A stretch of 64,000 nucleotides of DNA from Humibacillus xanthopallidus. Lineage in GTDB: Bacteria; Actinomycetota; Actinomycetes; Actinomycetales; Dermatophilaceae. The notes beneath the pieces were generated by a model that saw only the letters and a list, made by a program, of their open reading frames with translations, was not told where the DNA came from and did not search any database. The translations under genes were made by a program, and so were the position numbers. Positions 25,504 to 33,478 of the stretch are shown piece after piece (the stretch's first letter is position 1; each line of letters starts with the position of its first letter). The DNA lies in assembly GCF_006716675.1 (NCBI RefSeq), contig NZ_VFPM01000001.1, positions 1,488,001-1,552,000 of the forward strand, given 5' to 3'.

Positions 25504-25546
25504 AGCATCTCCGCCGGGCGTCACTCACCCGTCAAACCGCCGTCAC
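25504..25546 (-). promoter_or_regulatory. SARP-type operator/promoter for the sheath operon
   Basis: On the minus strand, heptamers GTGACGG (25546-25540), TTGACGG (25535-25529) and GTGACGC (25524-25518) are spaced exactly 11 bp apart. GATGCT (25509-25504) follows after 8 bp and has A2/T6 of a -10. The predicted start near 25497 leaves a leader of about 37 nt that includes the sheath AGGAG. The layout is the same as at 906-955. Confidence 0.68.
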
Positions 25547-25609
25547 GTCGCACGCACCCTGCTGCCGGAGGTCGGGACGGCGCGAGGGACGGAGACGAGG
25601 GGCTGTCCG

Positions 25610-25652
25610 TTGACGCGGCTGTGACCCTGCGGTGACGCCGGGGCGCGACGCT
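25610..25652 (+). promoter_or_regulatory. SARP-type operator/promoter for the 133-aa gene
   Basis: Heptamers TTGACGC (25610-25616), GTGACCC (25621-25627) and GTGACGC (25632-25638) lie at 11-bp steps. GACGCT (25647-25652) follows after 8 bp. It diverges from the sheath array 64 bp away and brings the 25704 gene into the same predicted regulon. Confidence 0.65.
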
Positions 25653-25703
25653 CTGGTCGACGGCCCGATGCGGCCGCGCCTCAACCAGGAGAAGGGGATC
25701 GTC

Positions 25704-26105
25704 ATGGTGCAGGTATCCGTCAGTGCCACCGTCAGCGTCCACGACGGGCCGATGCTCCCCGTCGGTGCGGAGCTCCAGCCGGACTCCTACGTCGTCTCGG
25801 GCGCCGACCTCGACGCGTCCGGCGGGGCCGACGACTCGGCCGAGATCGCGCTCCTGCCGACGTCGGGCGCGGTAGCGCTGCTCGCGCTGTCGTGCACCGG
25901 CGCGGACGGCGGGGCGGCGACCGTGACCGTGACGCCTGCGAACGGGGCGACGACGGGTGATGACCTCACCGTCGAGGGCAGCCTGCTCGTCGCCAACGCG
26001 AGCGTGCTCGCCGGCCTCGTCGCCGGCGGTCCGCGCACCCTGACTGTGACGAACACCGAGACCACCCCGACCCACGTCGAGATCGTCGCCTGCCTGGACG
26101 CGTGA
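25704..26105 (+). CDS. 133-aa beta-rich unknown, predicted eCIS regulon member
   Basis: No family recognised. The protein begins MVQVSVSATVSVHDGPMLPV and is rich in Thr/Val/Ala/Gly with alternating strand patterns (ATVTVTPANGATTGDDLTVE). This suggests an all-beta domain of roughly Ig size. There is no signal peptide, membrane helix or conserved Cys apart from two near the ends of strands. ATG 25704 is preceded by GGGG and, further up, AGGAG. It is divergent from the sheath gene and has the same type of 11-bp operator. It could be a surface decoration, fibre or sheath-associated protein; that is inference only. Confidence 0.65.
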   Translation: MVQVSVSATVSVHDGPMLPVGAELQPDSYVVSGADLDASGGADDSAEIALLPTSGAVALLALSCTGADGGAATVTVTPANGATTGDDLTVEGSLLVANASVLAGLVAGGPRTLTVTNTETTPTHVEIVACLDA

Positions 26106-26120
26106 GCCGCGCACCCTCAC

Positions 26121-26399
26121 CCGTCGAGTGCCCACTTCCCCACGACGTATGCGTGCCGACAACTGAGCACTCGACACCCGGGGGCCGTCGAGAAGTGGGC
26201 ACTCGACACCACAACACCGTCGAGTGCCCACTTCCCCACGACGTATGCGTGCCGACAACTGAGCACTCGACACCCGGGGGCCGTCGAGAACTGAGCACTC
26301 GACACCACAACACCGTCGAGTGCCCACTTCCCCACGACGTATGCGTGCCGACAACTGAGCACTCGACACCCGGGGGCCGTCGAGAAGTGGGCACTCGAC
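26121..26399. repeat. tandem array of a 96-bp palindromic intergenic repeat (2.9 copies)
   Basis: Copies start at 26121, 26217 and 26313. Each holds inverted arms GTCGAGTGCCCACTTC / GAAGTGGGCACTCGAC and GAGCACTCGAC. The second copy swaps AAGTGGGCACTCG for AACTGAGCACTCG. The array fills nearly all of the 311-bp gap between two convergent genes, where it may also act as a terminator. A related element sits at 54208-54296. No protein-coding gene is visible in 26106-26416. Confidence 0.9.
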
Positions 26400-26416
26400 T
26401 GTTGGGGCCGTGCGTG

Positions 26417-27322
26417 TCAGGCGGGGACGCGGAGGCGGCGCACCATCTCGCCGACGGCGACGGTGATCGAGTGGCCGAGGTGGATGCCGCCCTCGACGGC
26501 GTCCTGCTGGCTGCCGCCGAGGCCGATGACGAGCTGCGGCCGCCGCTCGCGCAGCGTGTCGACGATCTTCTGGGCCGGGGTGACGTCTTCGGGCCGGGGC
26601 ACCGCGAGCACGACGCCCACGGCGTTGCGGGCCTCGACCGCCGTCGCCCAGTCGGCGACGGGCAGGTCGGCGCCGACGTAGACCGTCGCGAAGCCGACCC
26701 GGCGGGCAGCGACCGCAAAGGCGAGCAGCCCCAGCTCGTGGCGAGCCCCCGGCGGCAGGCCGATGACGAGCGACGGGCCGTCGGCCCGGCCGGAGGCGGC
26801 CTCGTAGGCGGCCGCGAGACGCCGCTGCACGGCATACGCGACGAGGTGCTCACCGGCGACGGTGAGGCGACCGTGCGCCCACTCCTCCCCGACCCGCTTG
26901 AGCGTCGGCATGAGCCAGTCGTCGATGACGTGCTCGAAGGTGCCCAGCGCGAACCGGGCGTCGAGCACCGCCGAGGCGGAGGCGCTGTCGAGACGCTCGG
27001 CAGCGCGGATGAGCGCCTCGGCGTCCTCCGACTGGATGCCGCCGTTGGACGGGCGCAGGGTAGCGACGTTGCCCGGCCGGCCACGCTCCCCGGAGTCTCG
27101 CGACGAGAGCCGGTTGAGGGTCTCGGCGGCGGCCTCGCGAGCCGACCAGCCTTCGTTGACAAGGGAGTTCATGATGGCAAGCGCCCGCACGTCGTCGGGG
27201 CCGTAGAGCCGGTAGCCGCCGTCGGAGCGTCGCGGGCTGACGACGCCGTAGCGCCGCTCCCAGGCGCGCAGGGTCGCGACGCTGATGCCCGTCAGCTCGG
27301 CGGCTCGTTTGATGGTGTACAC
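26417..27322 (-). CDS. MerR-type regulator with B12-binding photosensor (CarH/LitR-like)
   Basis: 301 aa. Residues 1-70 are a MerR helix-turn-helix (YTIKRAAELTGISVATLRAW ERRYGVVSPRRS). A helical bundle and a Rossmann B12-binding domain follow. The CarH light-sensing signature W-x9-EH is intact (W148, E158, H159). The lower axial His is H195 in PPGARHELGLL, 36 residues later, close to the spacing in Thermus CarH. Such proteins repress in the dark as adenosylcobalamin tetramers and release DNA on illumination. It lies 7 bp after the SRPBCC gene in one operon and diverges from photolyase and lipid genes, the usual CarH/LitR targets. Confidence 0.9.
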   Translation of the reverse strand: MYTIKRAAELTGISVATLRAWERRYGVVSPRRSDGGYRLYGPDDVRALAIMNSLVNEGWSAREAAAETLNRLSSRDSGERGRPGNVATLRPSNGGIQSEDAEALIRAAERLDSASASAVLDARFALGTFEHVIDDWLMPTLKRVGEEWAHGRLTVAGEHLVAYAVQRRLAAAYEAASGRADGPSLVIGLPPGARHELGLLAFAVAARRVGFATVYVGADLPVADWATAVEARNAVGVVLAVPRPEDVTPAQKIVDTLRERRPQLVIGLGGSQQDAVEGGIHLGHSITVAVGEMVRRLRVPA

Positions 27323-27329
27323 GGTGCTC

Positions 27330-27782
27330 CTACTCCTGTCGGCCCAGCCGGCCGAGGGCGTCCTGCATCCCCGCCTCCGCCTCGTCGCCGAGCTTCTTGA
27401 GCGCCGGGGCGAGCAGGGGAGCGATGAGCTTCGCCACGCCCTTGAACTCGAAGGCCGCGTGATACGTCACGGTCGTCCCCTCGCCCTCGGCGGTGTGGCT
27501 GCGCATGAAGGTCATGGTGTCGTTGGCGACGACGGTGGCGTTCTCACCGCGCAGGGCGAAGCGCTCACCCGGCACGTGCTCGATCACGAGGTAGTCGAGC
27601 TCCGTCTCGCGACCGAGGAACTTCGACACGTTGTGGTAGCGGCTGCCGAGCCCGCCGTCGCCGGAGACGCGCTCCGTGCGCACGGTGCCGGGGTCCCACT
27701 CGTTCGTCGTGGTGAAGTCGCTGAGGTAGGCGAACACCGTGTCGAGGGGTTGCGCGACCGTGACGCTGCGAACGATGTCCAT
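27330..27782 (-). CDS. SRPBCC/polyketide-cyclase-like protein
   Basis: 150 aa. It has the START-like pattern MDIVRSVTVAQPLDTVFAYL, WDPGTVRTERVSG and a C-terminal long helix (LLAPALKKLGDEAEAGMQDA). These small hydrophobic-ligand-binding proteins often accompany light-stress clusters, but the ligand is unknown. ATG 27782 follows GGGAG. It is the promoter-proximal gene of the two-gene SRPBCC-CarH operon. Confidence 0.85.
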   Translation of the reverse strand: MDIVRSVTVAQPLDTVFAYLSDFTTTNEWDPGTVRTERVSGDGGLGSRYHNVSKFLGRETELDYLVIEHVPGERFALRGENATVVANDTMTFMRSHTAEGEGTTVTYHAAFEFKGVAKLIAPLLAPALKKLGDEAEAGMQDALGRLGRQE

Positions 27783-27794
27783 GCTTCTCCCAAC

Positions 27795-27845
27795 CTTTGA
27801 CAGACCTTCGACAACCACCTTACGGTGAGCGCGCAGGTTGGACAA
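27795..27845. promoter_or_regulatory. divergent overlapping promoters with 11-bp direct repeats
   Basis: Plus strand: TTGACA (27797-27802), 18 bp, TACGGT (27821-27826), driving the FAD oxidoreductase operon. Minus strand: TTGTCC (27845-27840), 17 bp, TAAGGT (27822-27817), driving SRPBCC-CarH. The two -10 boxes overlap. CTTTGACAGAC (27795-27805) and CTTCGACAACC (27806-27816) are head-to-tail 11-bp repeats covering the plus -35. This fits CarH tetramers, which bind 11-bp direct repeats. A third TTNGACA occurs at 27838. Confidence 0.7.
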
Positions 27846-27950
27846 CGTGCGCCGGGTACGTCCCATCCGGCGCGGGCACCACGCCGAACTCCATCCGACC
27901 CCTCCCGGAGCGCCCCGATGGCCGCCGGACCCATCCATGAGGAGACCTCG

Positions 27951-29240
27951 GTGAACCGCCCCACCCGCTCGACCCCCTCCTCCGGATCGCCCCGACCCAC
28001 GGTGGCCGTCATCGGTGCCGGCGTCTCCGGGCTCACAGCCGCCCACGTGCTCTCCTCGACCCACGACGTCACGCTCCTCGAGGCCGACGACCGCCTCGGC
28101 GGCCACGCGCACACCCATGACGTCGTCGGCCGCGACGGCACCCTGCGCATCGACAGCGGCTTCATCGTGCACAACGAGCGCACCTATCCGCACCTGCTCC
28201 GCCTCTTCCGAGAGCTCGACGTGCCCACCCAGGCGACCGAGATGAGCATGAGCATCCAGTGCCGCGGCTGCGGGCTGACGTATGCCGGGGGCCGCGGTCC
28301 CAAGGGCATGTTCGCCCAGCCGTGGCGGGCTGCACAGCCGCGCTTCGTGCGCCTGCTCACCGAGGTGCCACGCTTCCACCGCGAGGCGCGGGCGCTGCTC
28401 GCCGACGACTCGCGCGCGCCGACGTGGGGCGAGTTCCTCTCCGAGGGCGGCTTCTCGCCCTACTTCGTGCGGCACTTCGCCATCCCGCTCGTGTCCTGCG
28501 TGTGGTCGTGCGGCGACCTCGACGCGACCTCCTACCCGGCCCGTCACCTCTTCCGGTTCCTCGACCACCACGGCATGCTCACCGTCACGGGGTCACCCCA
28601 GTGGCGCACCGTGACGGGTGGCTCGGCCACCTACGTCGACCGGCTCGTCGAGCGGCTGTCCGACGTGCGCCGCCAGAGCCGGGTCTCCGCCGTCACCCGG
28701 CACGACGACGGCGTGGACGTGCGTGTGACCGACGGCGTGACGACCTACGACCGCGTCGTCATCGCCACCCACGCCGACCAGGCGCTCGAGCTGCTCGCCG
28801 ACGCGACTCCCGACGAGAAGCGTGACCTCGGGGCAATCCGCTACTCCCGCAACGAGACCTGGCTGCACCGCGACTCGTCGGTGCTGCCGCGGCCCCGTCA
28901 GGCCAAGGCGTCGTGGAACTACCGGATGGAGGCGTGCGACGCCCCGGCCCCCGACGTGACGGTCAGCTACTGGATGAACCGCCTCCACGGCATCGACGAC
29001 GGCGACGACCACGTGGTGACGCTCAACCCGGCCGGTCACGTCGACCCCGCCACCGTGACCGCCCGGATGACCTACGACCACCCGATCTTCACCGCCGAGG
29101 CCGTCGAGGCGGCGGGCCGGCTCCGCGAGGCGGGCGGCGAGCGGCTCGCCTTTGCCGGGGCGCACCTCGGCTGGGGCTTCCACGAGGACGGCTGCCGCTC
29201 GGGAGTCGAGGCCGCCCAGTCCTTCGGGGTGCGCTGGTGA
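27951..29240 (+). CDS. FAD-dependent amine-oxidase-like oxidoreductase (COG2907 type)
   Basis: 429 aa from GTG 27951, chosen for GAGGAG 6 nt upstream. The Rossmann FAD motif is VAVIGAGVSGLTAAHVL (GAGVSG at 22-27), followed by LLEADDRLGGHAHTHDV. The C-terminus has LAFAGAHLGWGFHEDG. Proteins of this kind sit with DUF1365 and Cfa-like genes and are thought to modify unsaturated acyl chains, for example on the way to methylated or furan fatty acids. It ends in a GTGA overlap with DUF1365. Confidence 0.85.
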   Translation: MNRPTRSTPSSGSPRPTVAVIGAGVSGLTAAHVLSSTHDVTLLEADDRLGGHAHTHDVVGRDGTLRIDSGFIVHNERTYPHLLRLFRELDVPTQATEMSMSIQCRGCGLTYAGGRGPKGMFAQPWRAAQPRFVRLLTEVPRFHREARALLADDSRAPTWGEFLSEGGFSPYFVRHFAIPLVSCVWSCGDLDATSYPARHLFRFLDHHGMLTVTGSPQWRTVTGGSATYVDRLVERLSDVRRQSRVSAVTRHDDGVDVRVTDGVTTYDRVVIATHADQALELLADATPDEKRDLGAIRYSRNETWLHRDSSVLPRPRQAKASWNYRMEACDAPAPDVTVSYWMNRLHGIDDGDDHVVTLNPAGHVDPATVTARMTYDHPIFTAEAVEAAGRLREAGGERLAFAGAHLGWGFHEDGCRSGVEAAQSFGVRW

Positions 29241-29992
29241 CGGCGGTCCTCACCCCCCCACCGGTGCCGGCCCTCGTCGACGGCACCGTGGCCCACTCGC
29301 GCCGCACGCCGATGACCAACACCTTCTCGCACGACCACTACCAGTGGCTCGTCGACATCGACGACCTGCCCCGACTTCCTTGGCCGACAAGGCTGCTCGC
29401 GCAGTTCGATGCTCGTGACCACCTCGACGGGGGCCGGCTCGGCGGCGGTCTGCGCGGCGACGTCGAGCGCTTCCTCGCCCGACGCGGCATCCCGTTGGGG
29501 GCGGACGACCGCGTCCTCATGCTCGCCAACGCGCGGGTGCTCGGCCACACCTTCGACCCGCTCTCGGTCTTCTGGTGCCTGCGCCCCGACGACAGCCTCG
29601 TCGCAGTCGTCTTCGAGGTGCACAACACCTACGGCGAGCGCCACGCCTACCTGCTCGACGTCGACGACGCCGGCACGGCGACCGTCGACAAGGCCTTCTA
29701 CGTCTCCCCCTTCAACGACGTCTCGGGCACGTATGCCGTCCGCCTCGTCCTCACTCCCGATGCCGTCTCGGTCACCGTGCGTCTCGATCGCGACGGCGAG
29801 ACCGTGCTGACCGCCGTGACCCGCGGCACCCCGGTGCCGGCGACCCCCCGCGCGCTCCGCCGCCTCGTGCGGCGGCACGGCCTCATGACCCAGCGCGTGA
29901 CCACCTTGATCAGAGCCCACGGCATCTCGCTGTGGCTGCGCCGGCTGCCTGTCGTGCCCCGGCCCCGACACCCCGAGGAGGCTGTCCGATGA
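29237..29992 (+). CDS. DUF1365 (COG3496) protein
   Basis: 251 aa. Characteristic blocks are ALVDGTVAHSRRTPMTNTFS, RVLGHTFDPLSVFWCL, EVHNTYGERHAYLL and DKAFYVSPFNDVSGTY. DUF1365 proteins are nearly always linked to an FAD oxidoreductase and a Cfa-like methyltransferase; the biochemical role is not established. The GTG start overlaps the previous stop and the end overlaps the next ATG. Confidence 0.9.
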   Translation: MTAVLTPPPVPALVDGTVAHSRRTPMTNTFSHDHYQWLVDIDDLPRLPWPTRLLAQFDARDHLDGGRLGGGLRGDVERFLARRGIPLGADDRVLMLANARVLGHTFDPLSVFWCLRPDDSLVAVVFEVHNTYGERHAYLLDVDDAGTATVDKAFYVSPFNDVSGTYAVRLVLTPDAVSVTVRLDRDGETVLTAVTRGTPVPATPRALRRLVRRHGLMTQRVTTLIRAHGISLWLRRLPVVPRPRHPEEAVR

Positions 29993-31266
29993 CAACCGTG
30001 CCCACCCCCATGACCCAGCCGCTGTGCCTGCGACGCCCGGCCCTGCGCCACTTCTGCGTGCGAGCGCGGGTCGCCCGCGGCATCCTCGCGCAGGTGACCA
30101 AGCGCGTGCCCATCGACATCGTCATGCCCGACGGCGACCTCATCGACGGCGGCGTGCGACGCGCCGACCACGCCGCCATCGAGATCCTTCGGCCGACGGC
30201 CCTCTTCGAGCGCCTGGCCCACCACCCCAAGATCGGCATCGGCGAGGCCTACATGGCGGGCGACTGGAAGGCGGCGGAGGGCACCGACCTCGTCGACGTC
30301 CTCATGCCCTTCGCCGAGCGCATGACGACCGCCGTCCCGCCGTGGCTGCTGTCGCTGCGCGGCGTCGTCGACCGGCGCATCCCGTCGGCGCAACGCAACT
30401 CGCTGCTCGGCTCGCGGCGCAACATCGAGGCGCACTACGATCTGTCCAACGACCTCTTCGCGACCTTCCTCGACGAGACGATGAGCTACAGCTCCGCCCT
30501 CTTCGACGACGGGCTGCCCCTGGAGACACAGGACTTCGAGGAGGCGCAGCTGCGCAAGGTCCACGCGATCCTCGACATGGCGAAGGTCGGTCAGGACACC
30601 CGTCTGCTCGAGATCGGCACCGGTTGGGGAACGCTCGCGCTCGAGGCCGCCCGCCGTGGGGCCGTCGTGACAAGCGTGACGCTCTCGCGCGAGCAGGCCG
30701 CTCTCGCCCGTGGGCGCGTCGCCGACGCCGGGCTCGCCGACCGGGTCGACATCCGCATCCAGGACTACCGCGAGGTCGAGGGCGAGTTCGACGCCGTCGT
30801 CAGCGTCGAGATGATCGAGGCGGTGGGCGAGGAGTACTGGGAGACCTACTTCCGCACCATCGACGAGCGGCTCGCCCCCGGCGGGATCGCCGCGGTCCAG
30901 GCCATCCTCATGTCGCACGAGCGGCTGCTCGCGACGAAGCACTCCTACGGCTGGATCCAGAAGCACATCTTCCCCGGAGGCCTCATCCCGAGCCTCGAGG
31001 CGATCAGCGAGACCACCGACGCCGCCACGACCCTGCAGATCACCGGCGTCGACGCCTTCGGCACCGACTACGCCGAGACCCTGCGGCGGTGGCGCGAGAC
31101 GTTCCTCGCACGCTGGCCCGAGGTCAACGCGCTGGGCTTCGACGAGACCTTCCGCCGCAAGTGGGAGTTCTACCTCGCCTACTGCCAGGCGGGCTTCGCG
31201 ACCGGCTACCTCGACGTCGCCCAGGTGCGCTTCGAGCGCGGGGGCGTCCCGACCGCGGTGGCGTGA
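29989..31266 (+). CDS. cyclopropane-fatty-acyl-phospholipid synthase family methyltransferase
   Basis: 425 aa. The Cfa signature is complete: IGIGEAYMAGDW, NIEAHYDLSNDLFATFLDE, the SAM motif LLEIGTGWGTLALEAARR near residue 205, VSVEMIEAVGEEYW and YGWIQKHIFPGG. It transfers a methyl or methylene from SAM to acyl double bonds of membrane lipids. Close paralogues instead make methylated precursors of furan lipids, and sequence alone does not separate the two. Coupled by ATGA to DUF1365 and by TGATG to photolyase. Confidence 0.92.
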   Translation: MTTVPTPMTQPLCLRRPALRHFCVRARVARGILAQVTKRVPIDIVMPDGDLIDGGVRRADHAAIEILRPTALFERLAHHPKIGIGEAYMAGDWKAAEGTDLVDVLMPFAERMTTAVPPWLLSLRGVVDRRIPSAQRNSLLGSRRNIEAHYDLSNDLFATFLDETMSYSSALFDDGLPLETQDFEEAQLRKVHAILDMAKVGQDTRLLEIGTGWGTLALEAARRGAVVTSVTLSREQAALARGRVADAGLADRVDIRIQDYREVEGEFDAVVSVEMIEAVGEEYWETYFRTIDERLAPGGIAAVQAILMSHERLLATKHSYGWIQKHIFPGGLIPSLEAISETTDAATTLQITGVDAFGTDYAETLRRWRETFLARWPEVNALGFDETFRRKWEFYLAYCQAGFATGYLDVAQVRFERGGVPTAVA

Positions 31267-32621
31267 TGGCAGCGGCCCCGCCCTCGATCCTGTGGTTCCG
31301 CCGCGACCTGCGGCTGCGTGACCACCCGGCGCTCCTCGCCGCGTGCGGGGCGGGGTCGGCCCTGCCGCTCTTCGTGCTCGACCCGCGCCTGCTCGAGGCC
31401 GACACCCCGCGCACGCGCCGGCTGCTCGCCTCCGTCGCGGCACTGTCCGCCGACACTCGCGGCGCCCTCGTCGTGCGCCGCGGCGACCCGGCCGAGCTGG
31501 TCCCCCGCCTCGCCGGCGAGGTCGGCGCGCAGCAGGTGCACGTCTCGCGCGAGACGACCCCCTACGGCCGGCGCCGGGACGAGAGGGTGGCCGAGGCGCT
31601 GCGCGCCGACGGGCGAGAGCTCGTCGCCACGGGCACGCCGTATGCCGTCGGGCCGGGTCGCGTCGTCAACCAGTCGGGCACGCCCTACAAGGTGTTCACC
31701 CCGTTCTCGCGGGCCTGGCACCAGCACGGCCGCCCCGCGCCGGCCGAGCGTCCGGCGCGCATCCCGTGGTTCCGCGGCGAGGTGCGCAGCGACGACCTGC
31801 CCGAGACCCCGCGCGTCGAGGCCGGGGAGCGTGCCGCGCTGGAGCGGTGGGCAGCCTTCCTCGAGAGCGGCCTCACGGCATACGGCAAGGAGCGCGACCG
31901 GCCCGACCTCGACTCGACGAGCCGGATGTCGGCGGCGCTCAAGTACGGCGAGATCCACCCCCGCACGATGCTCGCCGACATCGCGGCCCGGTCGAGCGGC
32001 CGCTCCCCGGGCGCCGACACCTACGTCACCGAGCTCATCTGGCGCGAGTTCTACGCCGACGTGCTGTGGCACCACCCCGAGTCGGCATGGCACGACCTGC
32101 GGCCCGAGCTCGCCAAGCTGCCCTACGACGACGGGCCCGAGACCGACCGGCTCGTCGACGCGTGGCGCGAGGGGCGCACCGGCTACCCCATCGTCGACGC
32201 CGGCATGCGCCAGCTCCTCGCGGAGGGGTGGATGCACAACCGGCTGCGGATGATCACCGCGAGCTTCCTCACCAAGGACCTTCACGTCTGGTGGCCCGTC
32301 GGTGCGCGGCACTTCCTCGACCACCTCGTCGACGGCGACATCGCCTCCAACAACCACGGCTGGCAGTGGGTCGCAGGCACGGGCACCGACGCCTCGCCCT
32401 ACTTCCGGGTGTTCAACCCCGTGACCCAGGGCAAGAAGTTCGATCCGGCGGGCGACTACGTGCGACGGTGGGTGCCGGAGCTGCGCCATCTCACCGGATC
32501 GGAGGTGCACGAGCCGTGGAAGCACCCGAACGGGTACGACAGCGACTATGCGCGCCCCGTCGTCGACCACGACGAGGAGCGCAGGGAGACACTGGCGCGC
32601 TACGAGTCGGCGCGCCGGTGA
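31266..32621 (+). CDS. phr: class I CPD DNA photolyase
   Basis: 451 aa. The N-terminal antenna-binding Rossmann domain starts SILWFRRDLRLRDHPALLAA. The FAD-binding half contains YVTELIWREFYADVLWHHPE, GYPIVDAGMRQLLAEGWMHN and SNNHGWQWVAGTGTDASPYF followed by RVFNPVTQGKKFDP. This is the class I CPD photolyase pattern, not plant or DASH cryptochrome. It repairs UV pyrimidine dimers with light. It is the last coupled gene of the CarH-divergent operon. A 12-bp tandem repeat begins at its stop codon. Confidence 0.95.
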   Translation: MAAAPPSILWFRRDLRLRDHPALLAACGAGSALPLFVLDPRLLEADTPRTRRLLASVAALSADTRGALVVRRGDPAELVPRLAGEVGAQQVHVSRETTPYGRRRDERVAEALRADGRELVATGTPYAVGPGRVVNQSGTPYKVFTPFSRAWHQHGRPAPAERPARIPWFRGEVRSDDLPETPRVEAGERAALERWAAFLESGLTAYGKERDRPDLDSTSRMSAALKYGEIHPRTMLADIAARSSGRSPGADTYVTELIWREFYADVLWHHPESAWHDLRPELAKLPYDDGPETDRLVDAWREGRTGYPIVDAGMRQLLAEGWMHNRLRMITASFLTKDLHVWWPVGARHFLDHLVDGDIASNNHGWQWVAGTGTDASPYFRVFNPVTQGKKFDPAGDYVRRWVPELRHLTGSEVHEPWKHPNGYDSDYARPVVDHDEERRETLARYESARR

Positions 32622-32665
32622 GACCGGGCGTGAGACCGGGCGTGAGGGCGGGCGTGAGACCTGGT
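32618..32665 (+). repeat. 12-bp tandem repeat, four units
   Basis: GTGAGACCGGGC (32618-32629) is repeated exactly at 32630, then with one change and with three changes at 32642 and 32654. The first unit contains the photolyase stop codon. The gap 32666-32740 that follows shows no gene. Confidence 0.85.
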
Positions 32666-32751
32666 GTGCTGCCGGGCCGTCGCGAGGGCGACAGGGTCTC
32701 GGCAGGGACCGGACGGCAGACGGACGACAGCGGCGAAGCGAAGGAGGGGTG

Positions 32752-33474
32752 GTGAGAGGTCCGATCGGCGAGCTGCGCGCCTTCATCGACGCAGCCCTGC
32801 TCGACCCCGTCGCCGACCAGCACGACGACCCGCCCGAGGCGCGCACGCGCCGCCGCGTCGTCGTCGCGATCACCTTCGTCGTCGGCTCTGCCGTGCTCGC
32901 GTGGGCGCTGCGGATCCCCGCCGGCGACTCTCTCTTCTACACGGCATCCCTCGCGCTCGCGGCCGTGTGGGGCGTCGGCGCCATCGCGTCGGGGCCGCTC
33001 CACTTCGGTCGCGGCCACACCCGCAGCGGCGAGCGGGAGGCGCGGCCGGTGGTCCAGTCGCTCGCGCTCGGTGCACTGCTGCTCGCGATCTTCCTCGTCG
33101 CGGCGCTCGTCATCGCCCGGATCCCCGTGCTGCGCGAACCCGTCGACGCCCTGCTCGACCACGCGCGCTTCGGCTCACTGCCCGTGGTGCTCGCCATCAC
33201 GATGCTCAACGGCATCGTCGAGGAGCTCTACTTCCGCGGGGCGCTGTATGCCGCCCTGCCGTCGCACGCCGTCGCCATCACGACGGTGCTCTACGCCCTG
33301 ACGACGATCGGCAGCGGCATCCCGCTCCTCGTGCTGGCGGCCTCCATCCTCGGCCTCGTCACCGCGCTCCAACGCCGGGTCACCGGCGGCATCCTCGGCC
33401 CGATCATCACGCACGTCACGTGGTCGACCGGCATGCTCCTGCTCCTCCCACCCGCCCTCGAGCTCACCAGGTGA
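32752..33474 (+). CDS. CPBP-family intramembrane metalloprotease-like protein
   Basis: About 240 aa with roughly six to seven hydrophobic segments. The family motif EELYFRGALYAAL (EExxxR) and the later ITHVTWSTG (H) are present, the residues that form the glutamic/metal site in CPBP (CAAX/Abi) proteins. The substrate is unknown. GTG 32752 (or 32749) follows AAGGAGG. It reads on from the photolyase operon after a 127-bp gap and ends 4 bp before the SDR-TspO gene, so the two are probably co-transcribed. Confidence 0.82.
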   Translation: MRGPIGELRAFIDAALLDPVADQHDDPPEARTRRRVVVAITFVVGSAVLAWALRIPAGDSLFYTASLALAAVWGVGAIASGPLHFGRGHTRSGEREARPVVQSLALGALLLAIFLVAALVIARIPVLREPVDALLDHARFGSLPVVLAITMLNGIVEELYFRGALYAALPSHAVAITTVLYALTTIGSGIPLLVLAASILGLVTALQRRVTGGILGPIITHVTWSTGMLLLLPPALELTR

Positions 33475-33478
33475 TCGC

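Noticed and set aside
26121..26399. CRISPR array
   Set aside because: The 96-bp units repeat in full with no variable spacers, there are internal palindromes, and no cas genes are near.
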